Below, in pieces: positions 25,760-34,322 of a DNA stretch of 64,000 nt. Numbering within the stretch: the stretch's first letter is position 1; every line of letters begins with the position of its first letter. The DNA is taken from NCBI RefSeq assembly GCF_023016805.1, contig NZ_JALKCH010000015.1:1-64000 (forward strand), given 5' to 3'. Below the pieces are notes generated by a model. It was not told the DNA's origin, did not search any database, and saw only the letters and a list, made by a program, of their open reading frames with translations. Position numbers and translations under genes: made by a program. The stretch comes from Ancylobacter crimeensis (GTDB taxonomy: Bacteria; Pseudomonadota; Alphaproteobacteria; Rhizobiales; Xanthobacteraceae).

Positions 25760-26724
25760 TGGCGACCTCTCCCCTTTCCGCGGCGACCCATCGCTGGGAA
25801 GCCGACCCCATCCTCACCGTCGAGCACCTGTTCATGCGCTTCGGCGGGCTGGTGGCGGTGAACGACCTCAGCTTCAATGTCGGGCGCGGCGACATCACCG
25901 CCCTGATCGGCCCGAACGGCGCCGGCAAGACGACGGTGTTCAACTGCATCACCGGCTTCTACAAGCCGAGCGAGGGTCGCCTTGCCCTCGCCCATAATCG
26001 CGCGCCGACGCCGGACGAACTCGCCACCGTCACCGCCATCGGCGAGCGCGCGCTGGTGGGCACCGACGCGGCGGTCTACCTGCTGGAGCGGATGCCCGAC
26101 TACCGGGTTTCCGGCGAGGCGAAGGTCGCCCGCACCTTCCAGAACATCCGCCTGTTCACCGGCATGACGGTGCTGGAAAACCTTATGGTCGCCCAGCACA
26201 ACGCGCTGATGACGGCCTCCGGCTTCTCGCTGAAAGGCCTGTTCGGCCTGCCCGGCTGGAACAGCGCCGCCCGCGCGGCGACGGAAAAGGCGAAGTTCTG
26301 GCTGGAGAAGGTCGAGCTTCTGGACCGCGCCGACGACCCGGCGGGCGACCTGCCCTATGGCGCCCAGCGACGCCTCGAGATCGCCCGCGCCATGTGCTCG
26401 GACCCGATCCTGCTCTGCCTCGACGAACCCGCCGCCGGCCTCAACCCGCGCGAAAGCCTGGAACTCAACACGCTGCTGCGCATGATCCGCGCCGAGCACG
26501 GCACCTCGATCCTGCTGATCGAGCACGACATGAGCGTGGTGATGGAGATTTCCGACCACGTCGTGGTGCTGGACTACGGCACCAAGATCGCCGACGGCAC
26601 GCCCGAGGCGGTGCGCAACGACCCGCGCGTCATCGCCGCCTATCTCGGCGTGGACGAGGACGCCGTGGAAGAGGTCGAGGCCGAGATCGACGAGATCGAG
26701 GCGCAGTCCGGAGCGACATCGTGA
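25759..26724 (+). CDS. livG: Branched-chain amino acid ABC ATPase LivG
   Basis: This 321-residue ATPase has Walker A GPNGAGKTT and Walker B ILLCLDEPAAGLN. The signature motif is degenerate, reading LPYGAQRR, as is normal for LivG. It is about 65 residues longer than the usual LivG: an insertion of about 40 residues sits between Walker A and the Q-loop (around TPDELATVTAIGERALVGTD), and there is a Glu/Asp-rich C-terminal tail. ATG 25759 shares a base with the livM stop; the end overlaps livF by 4 bases. Confidence 0.92.
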   Translation: MATSPLSAATHRWEADPILTVEHLFMRFGGLVAVNDLSFNVGRGDITALIGPNGAGKTTVFNCITGFYKPSEGRLALAHNRAPTPDELATVTAIGERALVGTDAAVYLLERMPDYRVSGEAKVARTFQNIRLFTGMTVLENLMVAQHNALMTASGFSLKGLFGLPGWNSAARAATEKAKFWLEKVELLDRADDPAGDLPYGAQRRLEIARAMCSDPILLCLDEPAAGLNPRESLELNTLLRMIRAEHGTSILLIEHDMSVVMEISDHVVVLDYGTKIADGTPEAVRNDPRVIAAYLGVDEDAVEEVEAEIDEIEAQSGATS

Positions 26725-27476
26725 GCGACATCATCCCCGCCGCCCGCGACAGCGCATCCGCCATGCTGTCGGTTCGAGGCGTCAAGACCTTCTACGGAAA
26801 CATCATGGCCCTCAAGGGCGTCGACGTCGACGTTCACAAGGGCGAGATCGTCACCCTGATCGGCTCCAACGGCGCCGGCAAATCGACCCTGATGATGACC
26901 ATTTTCGGTCAACCCCGGGCCCGCGAGGGAGCGATCCTGTTCGAGGGGCGGGACATCACGAAGATGCCCACCCACGAGATCGCGCAGCTCAAGATCGCCC
27001 AGTCGCCGGAGGGTCGCCGCATCTTCCCGCGCATGACGGTGTTCGAGAACCTGCAGATGGGCGCCTCGATCGACGGCTTCGCCCATTTCGACGGCGATCT
27101 GGAGCGGGTGTTCGCCATGTTCCCGCGGCTCAAGGAGCGCATCAACCAGCGCGGCGGCACGCTGTCGGGCGGCGAGCAGCAGATGCTCGCCATCGGCCGC
27201 GCGCTGATGAGCCGGCCGCGCCTGCTGATGCTGGACGAGCCCTCGCTCGGCCTCGCCCCGCTGATCGTGCGCCAGATCTTCGACGCGATCCGCGAACTGA
27301 ACCGCACCGAGGGCCTCACCGTGTTCCTGGTGGAGCAGAACGCCTTCCACGCGCTCAAGCTCGCCCATCGCGGCTATGTGATGGTCAACGGCGTCGTCAC
27401 CATGTCGGGTGAAGGACGCGAACTGCTGGAACGGCCCGAGGTGCGGGCCGCCTATCTCGAAGGCGGGAGGCACTGA
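26721..27476 (+). CDS. livF: Branched-chain amino acid ABC ATPase LivF
   Basis: This 251-residue ATPase is the second nucleotide-binding subunit of the importer. Walker A is GSNGAGKST; the signature is LSGGEQQMLAIGRALM; Walker B is LLMLDEPSLGLAP, a typical LivF form. GTG 26721 overlaps the livG stop by 4 bases, which gives the expected N-terminus; longer in-frame readings would lie inside livG. Confidence 0.94.
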   Translation: MSDIIPAARDSASAMLSVRGVKTFYGNIMALKGVDVDVHKGEIVTLIGSNGAGKSTLMMTIFGQPRAREGAILFEGRDITKMPTHEIAQLKIAQSPEGRRIFPRMTVFENLQMGASIDGFAHFDGDLERVFAMFPRLKERINQRGGTLSGGEQQMLAIGRALMSRPRLLMLDEPSLGLAPLIVRQIFDAIRELNRTEGLTVFLVEQNAFHALKLAHRGYVMVNGVVTMSGEGRELLERPEVRAAYLEGGRH

Positions 27477-27477
27477 C

Positions 27478-27933
27478 ATGGCCACCAAGGGCTCCGGCAC
27501 CATCATCGCCCAGGGTTCGAACACCAGTCTGGCGGTCGTGCTGCCCGCGCTGGTGATTCTCGCCGTCCTCGCCCTCGCCGTGCTGATGCCGGCGCTGGTG
27601 ACGAATTCGCGCGGCGACTTCCTGCTGGTCACCGTCGTTCTCGGCGGCGGTGCGGCCTGGCTCTCCGGCCGGGCGATCGCCTCCACCTGGCGGCCCTACC
27701 GGCAGGTGCTGCTCTATGGCGTGCTCCTTGGCTGCGTGGTGCGGTTCTTCCACTACGCGCTGTTCCAGGGCACGCTGCTCTCGCTCTCCCACTTCATCTG
27801 CGACACCGCCTTCGTGCTCGCGCTCGCCACGCTCGGATTCCGGGCGGAGCGAGCGAAGCAGATGGCGACCCGTTATGGGTGGCTCTATCGCCAATCGGGC
27901 CGGTTCGGGTGGCTTTCGGGCGGCCGCAACTGA
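27478..27933 (+). CDS. Small membrane protein of the liv operon (DUF6867-like)
   Basis: This 151-residue protein has three or four hydrophobic segments (about residues 18-40, 48-66, 75-92 and 103-118). It ends in a basic, aromatic C-terminal tail (MATRYGWLYRQSGRFGWLSGG). It matches my recollection of DUF6867, found in liv operons of Hyphomicrobiales. ATG 27478 is one base beyond the livF stop, so it is surely in the operon. A role as an accessory subunit or regulator of the importer is possible but unproven. Confidence 0.75.
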   Translation: MATKGSGTIIAQGSNTSLAVVLPALVILAVLALAVLMPALVTNSRGDFLLVTVVLGGGAAWLSGRAIASTWRPYRQVLLYGVLLGCVVRFFHYALFQGTLLSLSHFICDTAFVLALATLGFRAERAKQMATRYGWLYRQSGRFGWLSGGRN

Positions 27934-28056
27934 GCCTTTTGTTCAAGAAGGTTTGCAATCGACTCCGGCACGAAATCGAGCATGATGCGGGCAGCCGACC
28001 TGAACATGCGCCGGGTTCGACTGTAGAACGACCTCAACTACCACAGGGGAAATTTA

Positions 28057-29157
28057 ATGAAGAAGATTCTGTTTGCCGGCATTGCGCTGGGTGCCATGAT
28101 GGCGCTGGCGATGCCGGCCTCCGCCCAGGTGAAAGTCGGCGTGGGCGGCCCGATCACCGGTGCGAACGCCACCTTCGGCGCGCAGCTCAAGAACGGCGCC
28201 GAGCAGTGGGCCGCCGACGTAAACGCGGCCGGCGGCCTGCAGGGCCAGAAGGTCGAAGTCTTCGTCGGTGACGACGCCTCCAAGCCCGAGCAGGGCGTTT
28301 CGGTGGCGAACAAGTTCATCGCCGACGGCGTGAAATACGTGCTCGGCCACTTCAACTCGGGCGTCTCGATCCCGGCCTCGGAGCAGTATTCCGAAGCTGG
28401 CGTGCTGATGATCTCCCCGGCCTCCACCAACCCGAAGCTGACCGAGCGCGGCCTGCCTGAGGTGTTCCGCACCTGCGGCCGCGACGACCAGCAGGGCGCG
28501 GTCGCCGGCGAATACATCATCAAGAACTTCAAGGACAAGAAGATCGCGATCGTCCACGACAAGACCCCCTACGGCAAGGGTCTCGCCGACGAGACGCAGA
28601 AGGCGATGAACGCCGGTGGCGTCAAGGAAGTGATCTACGAAGGCATCAATCCGGGTGAGAAGGACTACTCGGCCCTCGTCTCCAAGCTCAAGGCGGCGAA
28701 TGTCGACATCCTCTACTATGGCGGCCTGCACACCGAAGCCGGCCTGCTGGTGCGCCAGATGCGCGACCAGGGCATGAAGACCGTGCTCTTCTCCGGCGAC
28801 GGCATCACCGACAAGGAATTCTGGACCATCGCCGGTCCGGGCGCCGCCGGCACCCTGATGACCTTCGGTCCCGATCCGCGGAAGAGCCCGACGGCGTCCA
28901 AGGTGGTGGAAGAGTTCAAGGCGAAGGGCATCGACCCCGAAGGTTACGTGCTCTACACCTATGCCGCCGGTCAGGTGCTGCAGCAGGCTGCCGACGCGAC
29001 CAAGTCGCTCGATCCCAAGAAGATCGCCGATTACATCCACTCCGGCAAGGCGTTCGACACCGTCCTCGGCAAGCTGACCTTCGACAAGAAGGGCGACCGC
29101 ACCACCCTCGACTACGTCATGTATGTCTGGAAGGACGGCGGCTACACCGAGATGTGA
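28057..29157 (+). CDS. livK: Branched-chain amino acid ABC substrate-binding protein
   Basis: This 366-residue periplasmic protein has a Sec signal peptide cleaved near ASAQ (about residue 24). The Leu/Ile/Val-binding fold follows: KVGVGGPITGANATFGAQLK at the mature N-terminus, then the ligand loop GHFNSGVSIPASEQYSEAGV. It lies 123 bases after the DUF6867-like gene and has its own ribosome site AGGGGAA. It may be read with the operon or from an internal promoter. A strong terminator follows. Ligand identity (Leu, Ile, Val or other) is not determined. Confidence 0.93.
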   Translation: MKKILFAGIALGAMMALAMPASAQVKVGVGGPITGANATFGAQLKNGAEQWAADVNAAGGLQGQKVEVFVGDDASKPEQGVSVANKFIADGVKYVLGHFNSGVSIPASEQYSEAGVLMISPASTNPKLTERGLPEVFRTCGRDDQQGAVAGEYIIKNFKDKKIAIVHDKTPYGKGLADETQKAMNAGGVKEVIYEGINPGEKDYSALVSKLKAANVDILYYGGLHTEAGLLVRQMRDQGMKTVLFSGDGITDKEFWTIAGPGAAGTLMTFGPDPRKSPTASKVVEEFKAKGIDPEGYVLYTYAAGQVLQQAADATKSLDPKKIADYIHSGKAFDTVLGKLTFDKKGDRTTLDYVMYVWKDGGYTEM

Positions 29158-29195
29158 GCCGGCGCTCGCGCTCGCGCATTCCGCTGAACCTTTGG

Positions 29196-29233
29196 AAGAC
29201 CGCCGGGGCACCCGTCCCGGCGGTCTTTCTTTT
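29196..29233 (+). terminator. Terminator of the liv operon
   Basis: A 12-bp perfect stem (AAGACCGCCGGG with CCCGGCGGTCTT, loop of 8) lies 38 bases after the livK stop and is followed by a T-rich run (TTTCTTTT). This is a classic intrinsic terminator. Confidence 0.9.
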
Positions 29234-29418
29234 GCAGCCGTCGGCCGACCACGCGCAGCGGGAAACATTGCCGGCAACCCATTCGCACATCGGCTGCCCC
29301 CATACGCCGCCATTCCCCTTGCGCAAGATCGCGTGCGGGGACAAAAGCTGGAGAACGGCCTGCGTCTTCTCATGACCTCGCCCCTGCCCTTTCCCGCCTC
29401 CGTGCCCCTTTCCATGGA

Positions 29419-29922
29419 ATGACGACGACGATGCGCCTCGAGACAGCCCGGCCCGAAGACGCCGAAGCCATTCTCAAGGTCCACCGCGCCGCGATCCGCG
29501 GCACCGCGGCTGCCTTCTATCCGCCGGACATCGTGGAAGCCTGGGCGCCGCTGCCGGTGCGGGGCGACCATGTCGACGCCCTCGCCCATCGCATCGAGAT
29601 CGGGGAGGAGGAGGCGATCGTCGCCCGGCTGCGCGGGCGCAGCCTCGCCGGCTTCGGATCCTTCGTGCCGGGAAACCGCGAACTGCGCGCGGTCTACGTG
29701 CTGCCGGAATGCGGACGGCAGGGCATCGGTGCCGCCATCCTCGCGGCGCTGGAGCAGCGGGCCGTCAAATACGGCCTCACCGAGTTCATTCTCGACGCCT
29801 CGCTGAACGCCGAGGCTTTCTACCACCGCCACGGCTATCTCACCGTGCGCAATGGCGAGCACCTGTTGCGCGGCGGGCTGCGCATGGCCTGCATCCGCAT
29901 GCGCAAGGGGCTGAGCCGATAA
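29419..29922 (+). CDS. GNAT family N-acetyltransferase
   Basis: This 167-residue protein has the GNAT fold. The acetyl-CoA binding loop is CGRQGIGAAIL (Arg/Gln-x-x-Gly-x-Gly/Ala type) after strand AVYVLPE. The conserved C-terminal AEAFYHRHGYL is the usual motif B region with Tyr. Substrate is unknown. The ATG at 29419 has weak ribosome-site support; the second ATG, four codons on, is an alternative. The gene is monocistronic and converges with the ccdA-like gene. Confidence 0.85.
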   Translation: MTTTMRLETARPEDAEAILKVHRAAIRGTAAAFYPPDIVEAWAPLPVRGDHVDALAHRIEIGEEEAIVARLRGRSLAGFGSFVPGNRELRAVYVLPECGRQGIGAAILAALEQRAVKYGLTEFILDASLNAEAFYHRHGYLTVRNGEHLLRGGLRMACIRMRKGLSR

Positions 29923-29927
29923 GACCC

Positions 29928-29945
29928 GAGGCGGCCGCCCGCCTC
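29928..29945. terminator. Short hairpin between convergent genes
   Basis: GAGGCGG and CCGCCTC form a 7-bp stem with a 4-base loop between the stop of the acetyltransferase gene and the end of the convergent ccdA-like gene. There is no T-run on either side, so it is only a weak terminator candidate. Confidence 0.3.
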
Positions 29946-30675
29946 ACCCCAGCCGGGAGAGCATCGGAAAGGTTTCCAGCAGCCAGAAGCTCGCCTGCGC
30001 GATCCAGCCCGAGAGGAAGCCTATGCCGGTGAGCACCAGCAGCCCACCCATCGCCTTCTCCATCATCGGCAGGAAGCGTCGCGCCCGCGAGAGCACCGCG
30101 AGCGCCGGGCGCGCAGTCGCCGCCACCAGCAGGAATGGCACGCCGAGCCCGGCGGAATAGACCGCCAGCAATCCGGCGCCGTGCAGAAGGGTCTGCTCGG
30201 AGGCCGCCACCGCGAGGATCGCCGCCAGCACCGGCCCGATGCAGGGGGTCCAGCCGAAGGCGAAGGCGAGGCCCATGACATAGGAGCCGAGCAGCCCCAC
30301 CGGCGCACCCACCTCCACCCGCTTGGTGCGGGTCAGCCAACCGAAGCGGAAGACGCCAAGAAAATGAAGCCCCATCAGCAGGATGGAGATTCCGGCGACG
30401 ATCGCCAGCTCCTGCCCATACATGCGCAGATAACCGCCGATGACCGAGGCGCCGGCGCCAAGCGCGACGAACACCGTGGAGAAGCCGGCGACGAACAGAA
30501 GCGCCGCCGCCAGCGTGCGCCGGGCGGCGGCATCGGTGGGCGCCTTATGGGTGATCTGGTCGAGGCTGGTACCTGCGAGATAGCACAGATAGGGCGGAAC
30601 GAGCGGCAGCACGCAGGGCGAAGCGAAACTCGCAAGACCGGCGACGAACGCTGCCGGAATGGTGACGTCAGCCAT
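29944..30675 (-). CDS. CcdA-like cytochrome c biogenesis protein
   Basis: This 243-residue integral membrane protein has about six helices. It belongs to the CcdA/DsbD transmembrane family, which carries reducing power from thioredoxin to the periplasm. The two redox cysteines are in SPCVLPLVPPY (first helix) and GWTPCIGPVL (fourth helix). Both lie next to Pro, as expected. No partner thioredoxin such as CcmG is adjacent. It starts at ATG 30675 and is divergent from the P1 peptidase gene. Confidence 0.9.
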   Translation of the reverse strand: MADVTIPAAFVAGLASFASPCVLPLVPPYLCYLAGTSLDQITHKAPTDAAARRTLAAALLFVAGFSTVFVALGAGASVIGGYLRMYGQELAIVAGISILLMGLHFLGVFRFGWLTRTKRVEVGAPVGLLGSYVMGLAFAFGWTPCIGPVLAAILAVAASEQTLLHGAGLLAVYSAGLGVPFLLVAATARPALAVLSRARRFLPMMEKAMGGLLVLTGIGFLSGWIAQASFWLLETFPMLSRLG

Positions 30676-30791
30676 CGGGTTTCACGGACCTCCACTCGGC
30701 ACGCCTCCCAAAAGCACGCCGGCAGGTGGAAACGCAATGCGGCGTGCTCGCCCATCGCCCGGATGTGATAGGAGAACGCGGGAGGATGATG

Positions 30792-31805
30792 ATGCGCAAT
30801 CTCATTACCGATGTCGCCGGCATAAGCGTCGGCAACGCCACCGATCTTTCGCTCGGCTCGGGTGTCACCGCCGTCCTGTTCGACGAGCCGGCCGTCGCCT
30901 CGGTCGATGTGCGCGGCGGCGGGCCGGGGACTCGCGAGACCGACCTGCTTGCTCCCGACAGCACGGTCGGCGCCATCCACGCGCTCACGCTGAGCGGCGG
31001 CTCGGCCTTCGGCACCGACGCGACGACGGGCGTGATGGCCTGGCTCGCCGAGCAGGGCATTGGCTTTCCGATCGGCACGGCCCGGGTGCCGCTGGTACCG
31101 GGTTGCGTGCTGTTCGACCTGCTGAATGGCGGCGACAAGGCCTGGGGCCGCTTCCCGCCCTATCGCGAGCTCGGCTATCAGGCCGCGGCAGGCGCGGGCG
31201 CGGACTTCGCGCTCGGCACCGCGGGCGCGGGCACGGGAGCATCCACGGCCATCCTCAAGGGCGGGCTCGGCTCGGCGTCCACCGTCTCCGGTGCCGGCCA
31301 TGTGGTCGGCGCGATGGTGGCGGTGAACGCGGTCGGCTCGGCGACTGTCGGCGACGGCCCGCATTTCTGGGCAGCGCCGTTCGAGCGGGACGGCGAGTTC
31401 GGCGGGCTCGGCCTGCCCTCCCCGTTGCCGGCACCGACCGTGACGCCGCATGTGAAGGGCGTCGATTCCGGCGCCAACACCACCATCGCCGTGGTGGCCA
31501 CCGATGCGCAGCTCACCAAGGCCCAGTGCAAGCGCCTCGCGGTCATGGCGCATGACGGGCTCGCCCGCGCCATCTGGCCGGTGCACACCCCGCTCGACGG
31601 CGACACGGTGTTCGTAGCCGCTACTGGACGGCGCCCGCTGGCCGATCCGGTTCTGGACATGACATGGCTCGGCGTCGCGGCGGTCGATGCGCTGGCGCGG
31701 GCCTGCGCGCGGGGCGTCTATGAGGCGACCGCCCTGCCCTTCGCCGACGCCAAGCCGGCGTGGCGCGAACGCTTCGGGCGGAAAGGCGTTGGCTCCAAGG
31801 GATGA
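30792..31805 (+). CDS. P1 family peptidase (DmpA-like, Ntn hydrolase)
   Basis: This roughly 337-residue protein belongs to the DmpA/BapA family of self-processing aminopeptidases, which cleave amides, beta-peptides or D-amino-acid amides. The predicted autocleavage site is in [13 protein letters not shown], where Thr replaces the Ser nucleophile of DmpA. The N-terminal part shows [16 protein letters not shown] and GGSAFGTDA, both typical. Three ATG codons stand in a row; 30792 is preferred because GGAGG (30781-30785) is 6 bases upstream. The fused aconitase X gene starts 10 bases after its stop, so they form an operon. Confidence 0.87.
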   Translation: MRNLITDVAGISVGNATDLSLGSGVTAVLFDEPAVASVDVRGGGPGTRETDLLAPDSTVGAIHALTLSGGSAFGTDATTGVMAWLAEQGIGFPIGTARVPLVPGCVLFDLLNGGDKAWGRFPPYRELGYQAAAGAGADFALGTAGAGTGASTAILKGGLGSASTVSGAGHVVGAMVAVNAVGSATVGDGPHFWAAPFERDGEFGGLGLPSPLPAPTVTPHVKGVDSGANTTIAVVATDAQLTKAQCKRLAVMAHDGLARAIWPVHTPLDGDTVFVAATGRRPLADPVLDMTWLGVAAVDALARACARGVYEATALPFADAKPAWRERFGRKGVGSKG

Positions 31806-31815
31806 GAACAGCGTG

Positions 31816-33504
31816 ATGAGCGATCCTGCCGCCCTGTCGATTCTGACCGGCTCCGCCGAGGGGCCGGTGATCGTGCTCACCGAGGCGCTGAGCTTCTGGG
31901 GTGGTGTCGATCCTGCGAGCGGCCGCATCATCGACGTGCATCATCCCCAGCACGGAGCCTGCCTGACCGCCGCGGTGGTGCTGCTGCCGACCAGCCGCGG
32001 CTCCTGCTCGGGCTCCGGGGTGGTGCTGGAACTGGCGCTGGCCGGAAAGGCTCCGGCCGCGCTGCTGTTCTCGGAAGCCGAGGATGTCGCAACCCTCGGC
32101 GCGCTGGTGGCCGGCGAGATGTTCGCGCGTCCCATGCCGGTGCTGCGGCTCAACCGGGCGGCTTTCGCCACGCTCGAAGCCGCCCGCTTCGCGCGGGTGA
32201 CGCCGGAGGCGATCGAGGCGGGCGAGGTCGCGATCCCGGTCGTCCCGCCGCAGGAGCGCGCGCTCGCCCTCACCGATCGCGACCGCGCCGTGCTGGACGG
32301 AGCGGACGGTGCGGGAGCGGCGCAGGCGATGCGCATCCTCGTCGCCATGGCCCGCCAGCAGGGCGCGGCGGCGCTGACGGACGTGACCTGCGCCCATATC
32401 GACGGTTGCATCTATGCCGGTCCGGCCAATCTGGTTTTCGCCGAGGCGATGGAAAAGCTCGGCGCTCGGGTTCGCGTGCCCACCACCATGAACGCCATCT
32501 CGGTGGATCGCGCGAACTGGCAGGAGCAGGGCGTCGCCCCTGGGTTCGGCGATCCCGCCGCGCGCCTCGCCGATGCCTATGTGCGGATGGGGTGCCGGCC
32601 CACCTTCACCTGCGCGCCCTATCTGCTGGAGAACGCCCCGGGCTATGGCGAGCCGATCGGCTGGTCGGAATCCAACGCCGTCATCTTCGCCAACAGCGTG
32701 CTTGGCGCGCGCACTGCCAAGCATCCGGATTTCCTCGATCTGTGCATCGCCGTCACCGGGCGTGCGCCGCGGGTCGGCCCTTATGTCGACAGCGAGCGGC
32801 AGGCACGCCTCGTCATCGACATCGACGCGCCGGAGGGCGCCGGGGCGGCGCTCTGGCCGCTGGTCGGCTATCTCGCGGGCGAGATCGCGCAGGACCGGAT
32901 CCCGCTGCTCACCGGTCTGGCGGAGGCCAAACCCGGGCGCGACGATCTCAAGGCGCTGTGCGCCGCCTTCGGCACCACCTCCGCCGCGCCGATGCTGCAC
33001 ATCGAAGGCGTGACGCCGGAGGCCGGCACGGAACGTCCGGCGGAGGTGCCGCGCTTTCGCATCTCCCGCGCCGATCTGGCTTCCGGCTGGCGGCGGCTGA
33101 ATGACGGGCCGGAGGCAATCGACCTCGTCGCCATCGGCAGCCCGCACGCCTCGCTGGAGGAATGCCGCGCGCTGGCCGCCGCCCTCGCGGACGGGCATGC
33201 CCATGCTGAGGTTAGCGCCATCATCACCGCCGGGCGGCAGGTGATCGCGCAGGCCGAGCGCGAGGGCATCCGCGCCCGCCTCTCCGCACGCGGGGTGGCG
33301 ATGGTGCCGGACCTGTGCTGGTGCTCGATCACCCGGCCCGTTTTCCCCGAGACGGCGCGCACGGTGATGACCGATTCCGGCAAATACGCCCATTACGGCC
33401 CCGGCCTTTCGGGCTGCGCGGTGCGGCTCGGCACGCTGGAGGATTGCGTCACCGCCCTCACCGAAGGCCGCGCCCCGCCCCGCCTGCCGGACTGGCTCGC
33501 CTGA
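31816..33504 (+). CDS. Aconitase X (fused DUF126/DUF521), putative cis-3-hydroxyproline dehydratase
   Basis: This 562-residue single-chain protein fuses the small aconitase X domain (DUF126, about residues 1-135, with the swivel-loop RGSCSGSG) to the large one (DUF521, from about 150). The conserved large-domain segment is [17 protein letters not shown]. Bacterial fused AcnX enzymes characterised so far dehydrate cis-3-hydroxy-L-proline; archaeal two-subunit forms act on mevalonate phosphate. So a hydroxyproline role is likely but inferred. No proline racemase or reductase is adjacent. The peptidase just upstream could supply the substrate. Confidence 0.85.
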   Translation: MSDPAALSILTGSAEGPVIVLTEALSFWGGVDPASGRIIDVHHPQHGACLTAAVVLLPTSRGSCSGSGVVLELALAGKAPAALLFSEAEDVATLGALVAGEMFARPMPVLRLNRAAFATLEAARFARVTPEAIEAGEVAIPVVPPQERALALTDRDRAVLDGADGAGAAQAMRILVAMARQQGAAALTDVTCAHIDGCIYAGPANLVFAEAMEKLGARVRVPTTMNAISVDRANWQEQGVAPGFGDPAARLADAYVRMGCRPTFTCAPYLLENAPGYGEPIGWSESNAVIFANSVLGARTAKHPDFLDLCIAVTGRAPRVGPYVDSERQARLVIDIDAPEGAGAALWPLVGYLAGEIAQDRIPLLTGLAEAKPGRDDLKALCAAFGTTSAAPMLHIEGVTPEAGTERPAEVPRFRISRADLASGWRRLNDGPEAIDLVAIGSPHASLEECRALAAALADGHAHAEVSAIITAGRQVIAQAEREGIRARLSARGVAMVPDLCWCSITRPVFPETARTVMTDSGKYAHYGPGLSGCAVRLGTLEDCVTALTEGRAPPRLPDWLA

Positions 33505-33555
33505 CCCCCGCATGCTAGGCGAGCGGACAGCACCCTCCCGCCGACGGAGCCCCCG

Positions 33556-34239
33556 ATGACCTTCCCGATCGCGATCGCCCCTTCCATCCTCGCCAGCAAT
33601 TTCGCCCGCTTCGGCGAGGAGACGCAGGCGCTCGACGCCGCCGGCGCGGACTGGATCCATATCGACATCATGGACGGCCATTTCGTGCCGAACATCTCCT
33701 TCGGCCCGGATGTGGTGAAGGCGCTGCGCCCGCTTTCGCAGAAGACCTTCGACGTGCACCTGATGATCGCCCCCGCCGATCCCTATCTGGAAGCCTTCGC
33801 CAAGGCGGGCGCGGATGTGCTCACCGTCCATGCCGAGGCCGGCCCGCATCTGCACCGTTCGCTGCAGGCGGTGCGCACGCTCGGCAAGAAGGCCGGCGTC
33901 GCGCTGAACCCGGCGACCCCGGCAAGCGCCATCGCCCATGTGCTCGACATCGTCGACCTCGTTCTGGTGATGACGGTCAATCCCGGCTTCGGCGGCCAGA
34001 GCTTCCTGCATCCCATGCTGGACAAGGTGCGCGAGGTGAAGGCGATGATCGGCGACCGCCCCATCCATATCGAGGTCGATGGCGGCGTGACGGCGCAGAA
34101 TGCGGGCGCCTGCGCGGCGGCAGGGGCCGATGTCTTCGTCGCCGGCTCGGCGGTGCTGAAGGGTGGCGCCGAGGCCTATGCCGGCAACATCGCCGCCATT
34201 CGCGAGGCCGCCGCGCTGGCGCGGGGCGAGCTGGTCTGA
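33556..34239 (+). CDS. rpe: Ribulose-phosphate 3-epimerase
   Basis: This 227-residue TIM-barrel enzyme interconverts ribulose 5-phosphate and xylulose 5-phosphate in the pentose phosphate or Calvin cycles. Visible motifs are [10 protein letters not shown] (start), [15 protein letters not shown] with metal-binding His and Asp, [14 protein letters not shown] and IEVDGGV near the phosphate site. The length is normal. It lies 51 bases after the aconitase X gene. No cbb genes are near it, so it is probably the housekeeping copy. Confidence 0.96.
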   Translation: MTFPIAIAPSILASNFARFGEETQALDAAGADWIHIDIMDGHFVPNISFGPDVVKALRPLSQKTFDVHLMIAPADPYLEAFAKAGADVLTVHAEAGPHLHRSLQAVRTLGKKAGVALNPATPASAIAHVLDIVDLVLVMTVNPGFGGQSFLHPMLDKVREVKAMIGDRPIHIEVDGGVTAQNAGACAAAGADVFVAGSAVLKGGAEAYAGNIAAIREAAALARGELV

Positions 34240-34322
34240 GCGTTCCGCGGGGCGCGGCATTTGAAGCGGCGGGGCCGATCTGCTAGAGCGCGCGCGTTGA
34301 TGCCGACAGGAAAGAGCCGCCC

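Noticed and set aside
31621-34260. A minus-strand open frame of about 880 codons
   Set aside because: It is opposite the aconitase X and rpe genes, both well supported. Its translation is His/Arg/Gly-rich without domains.
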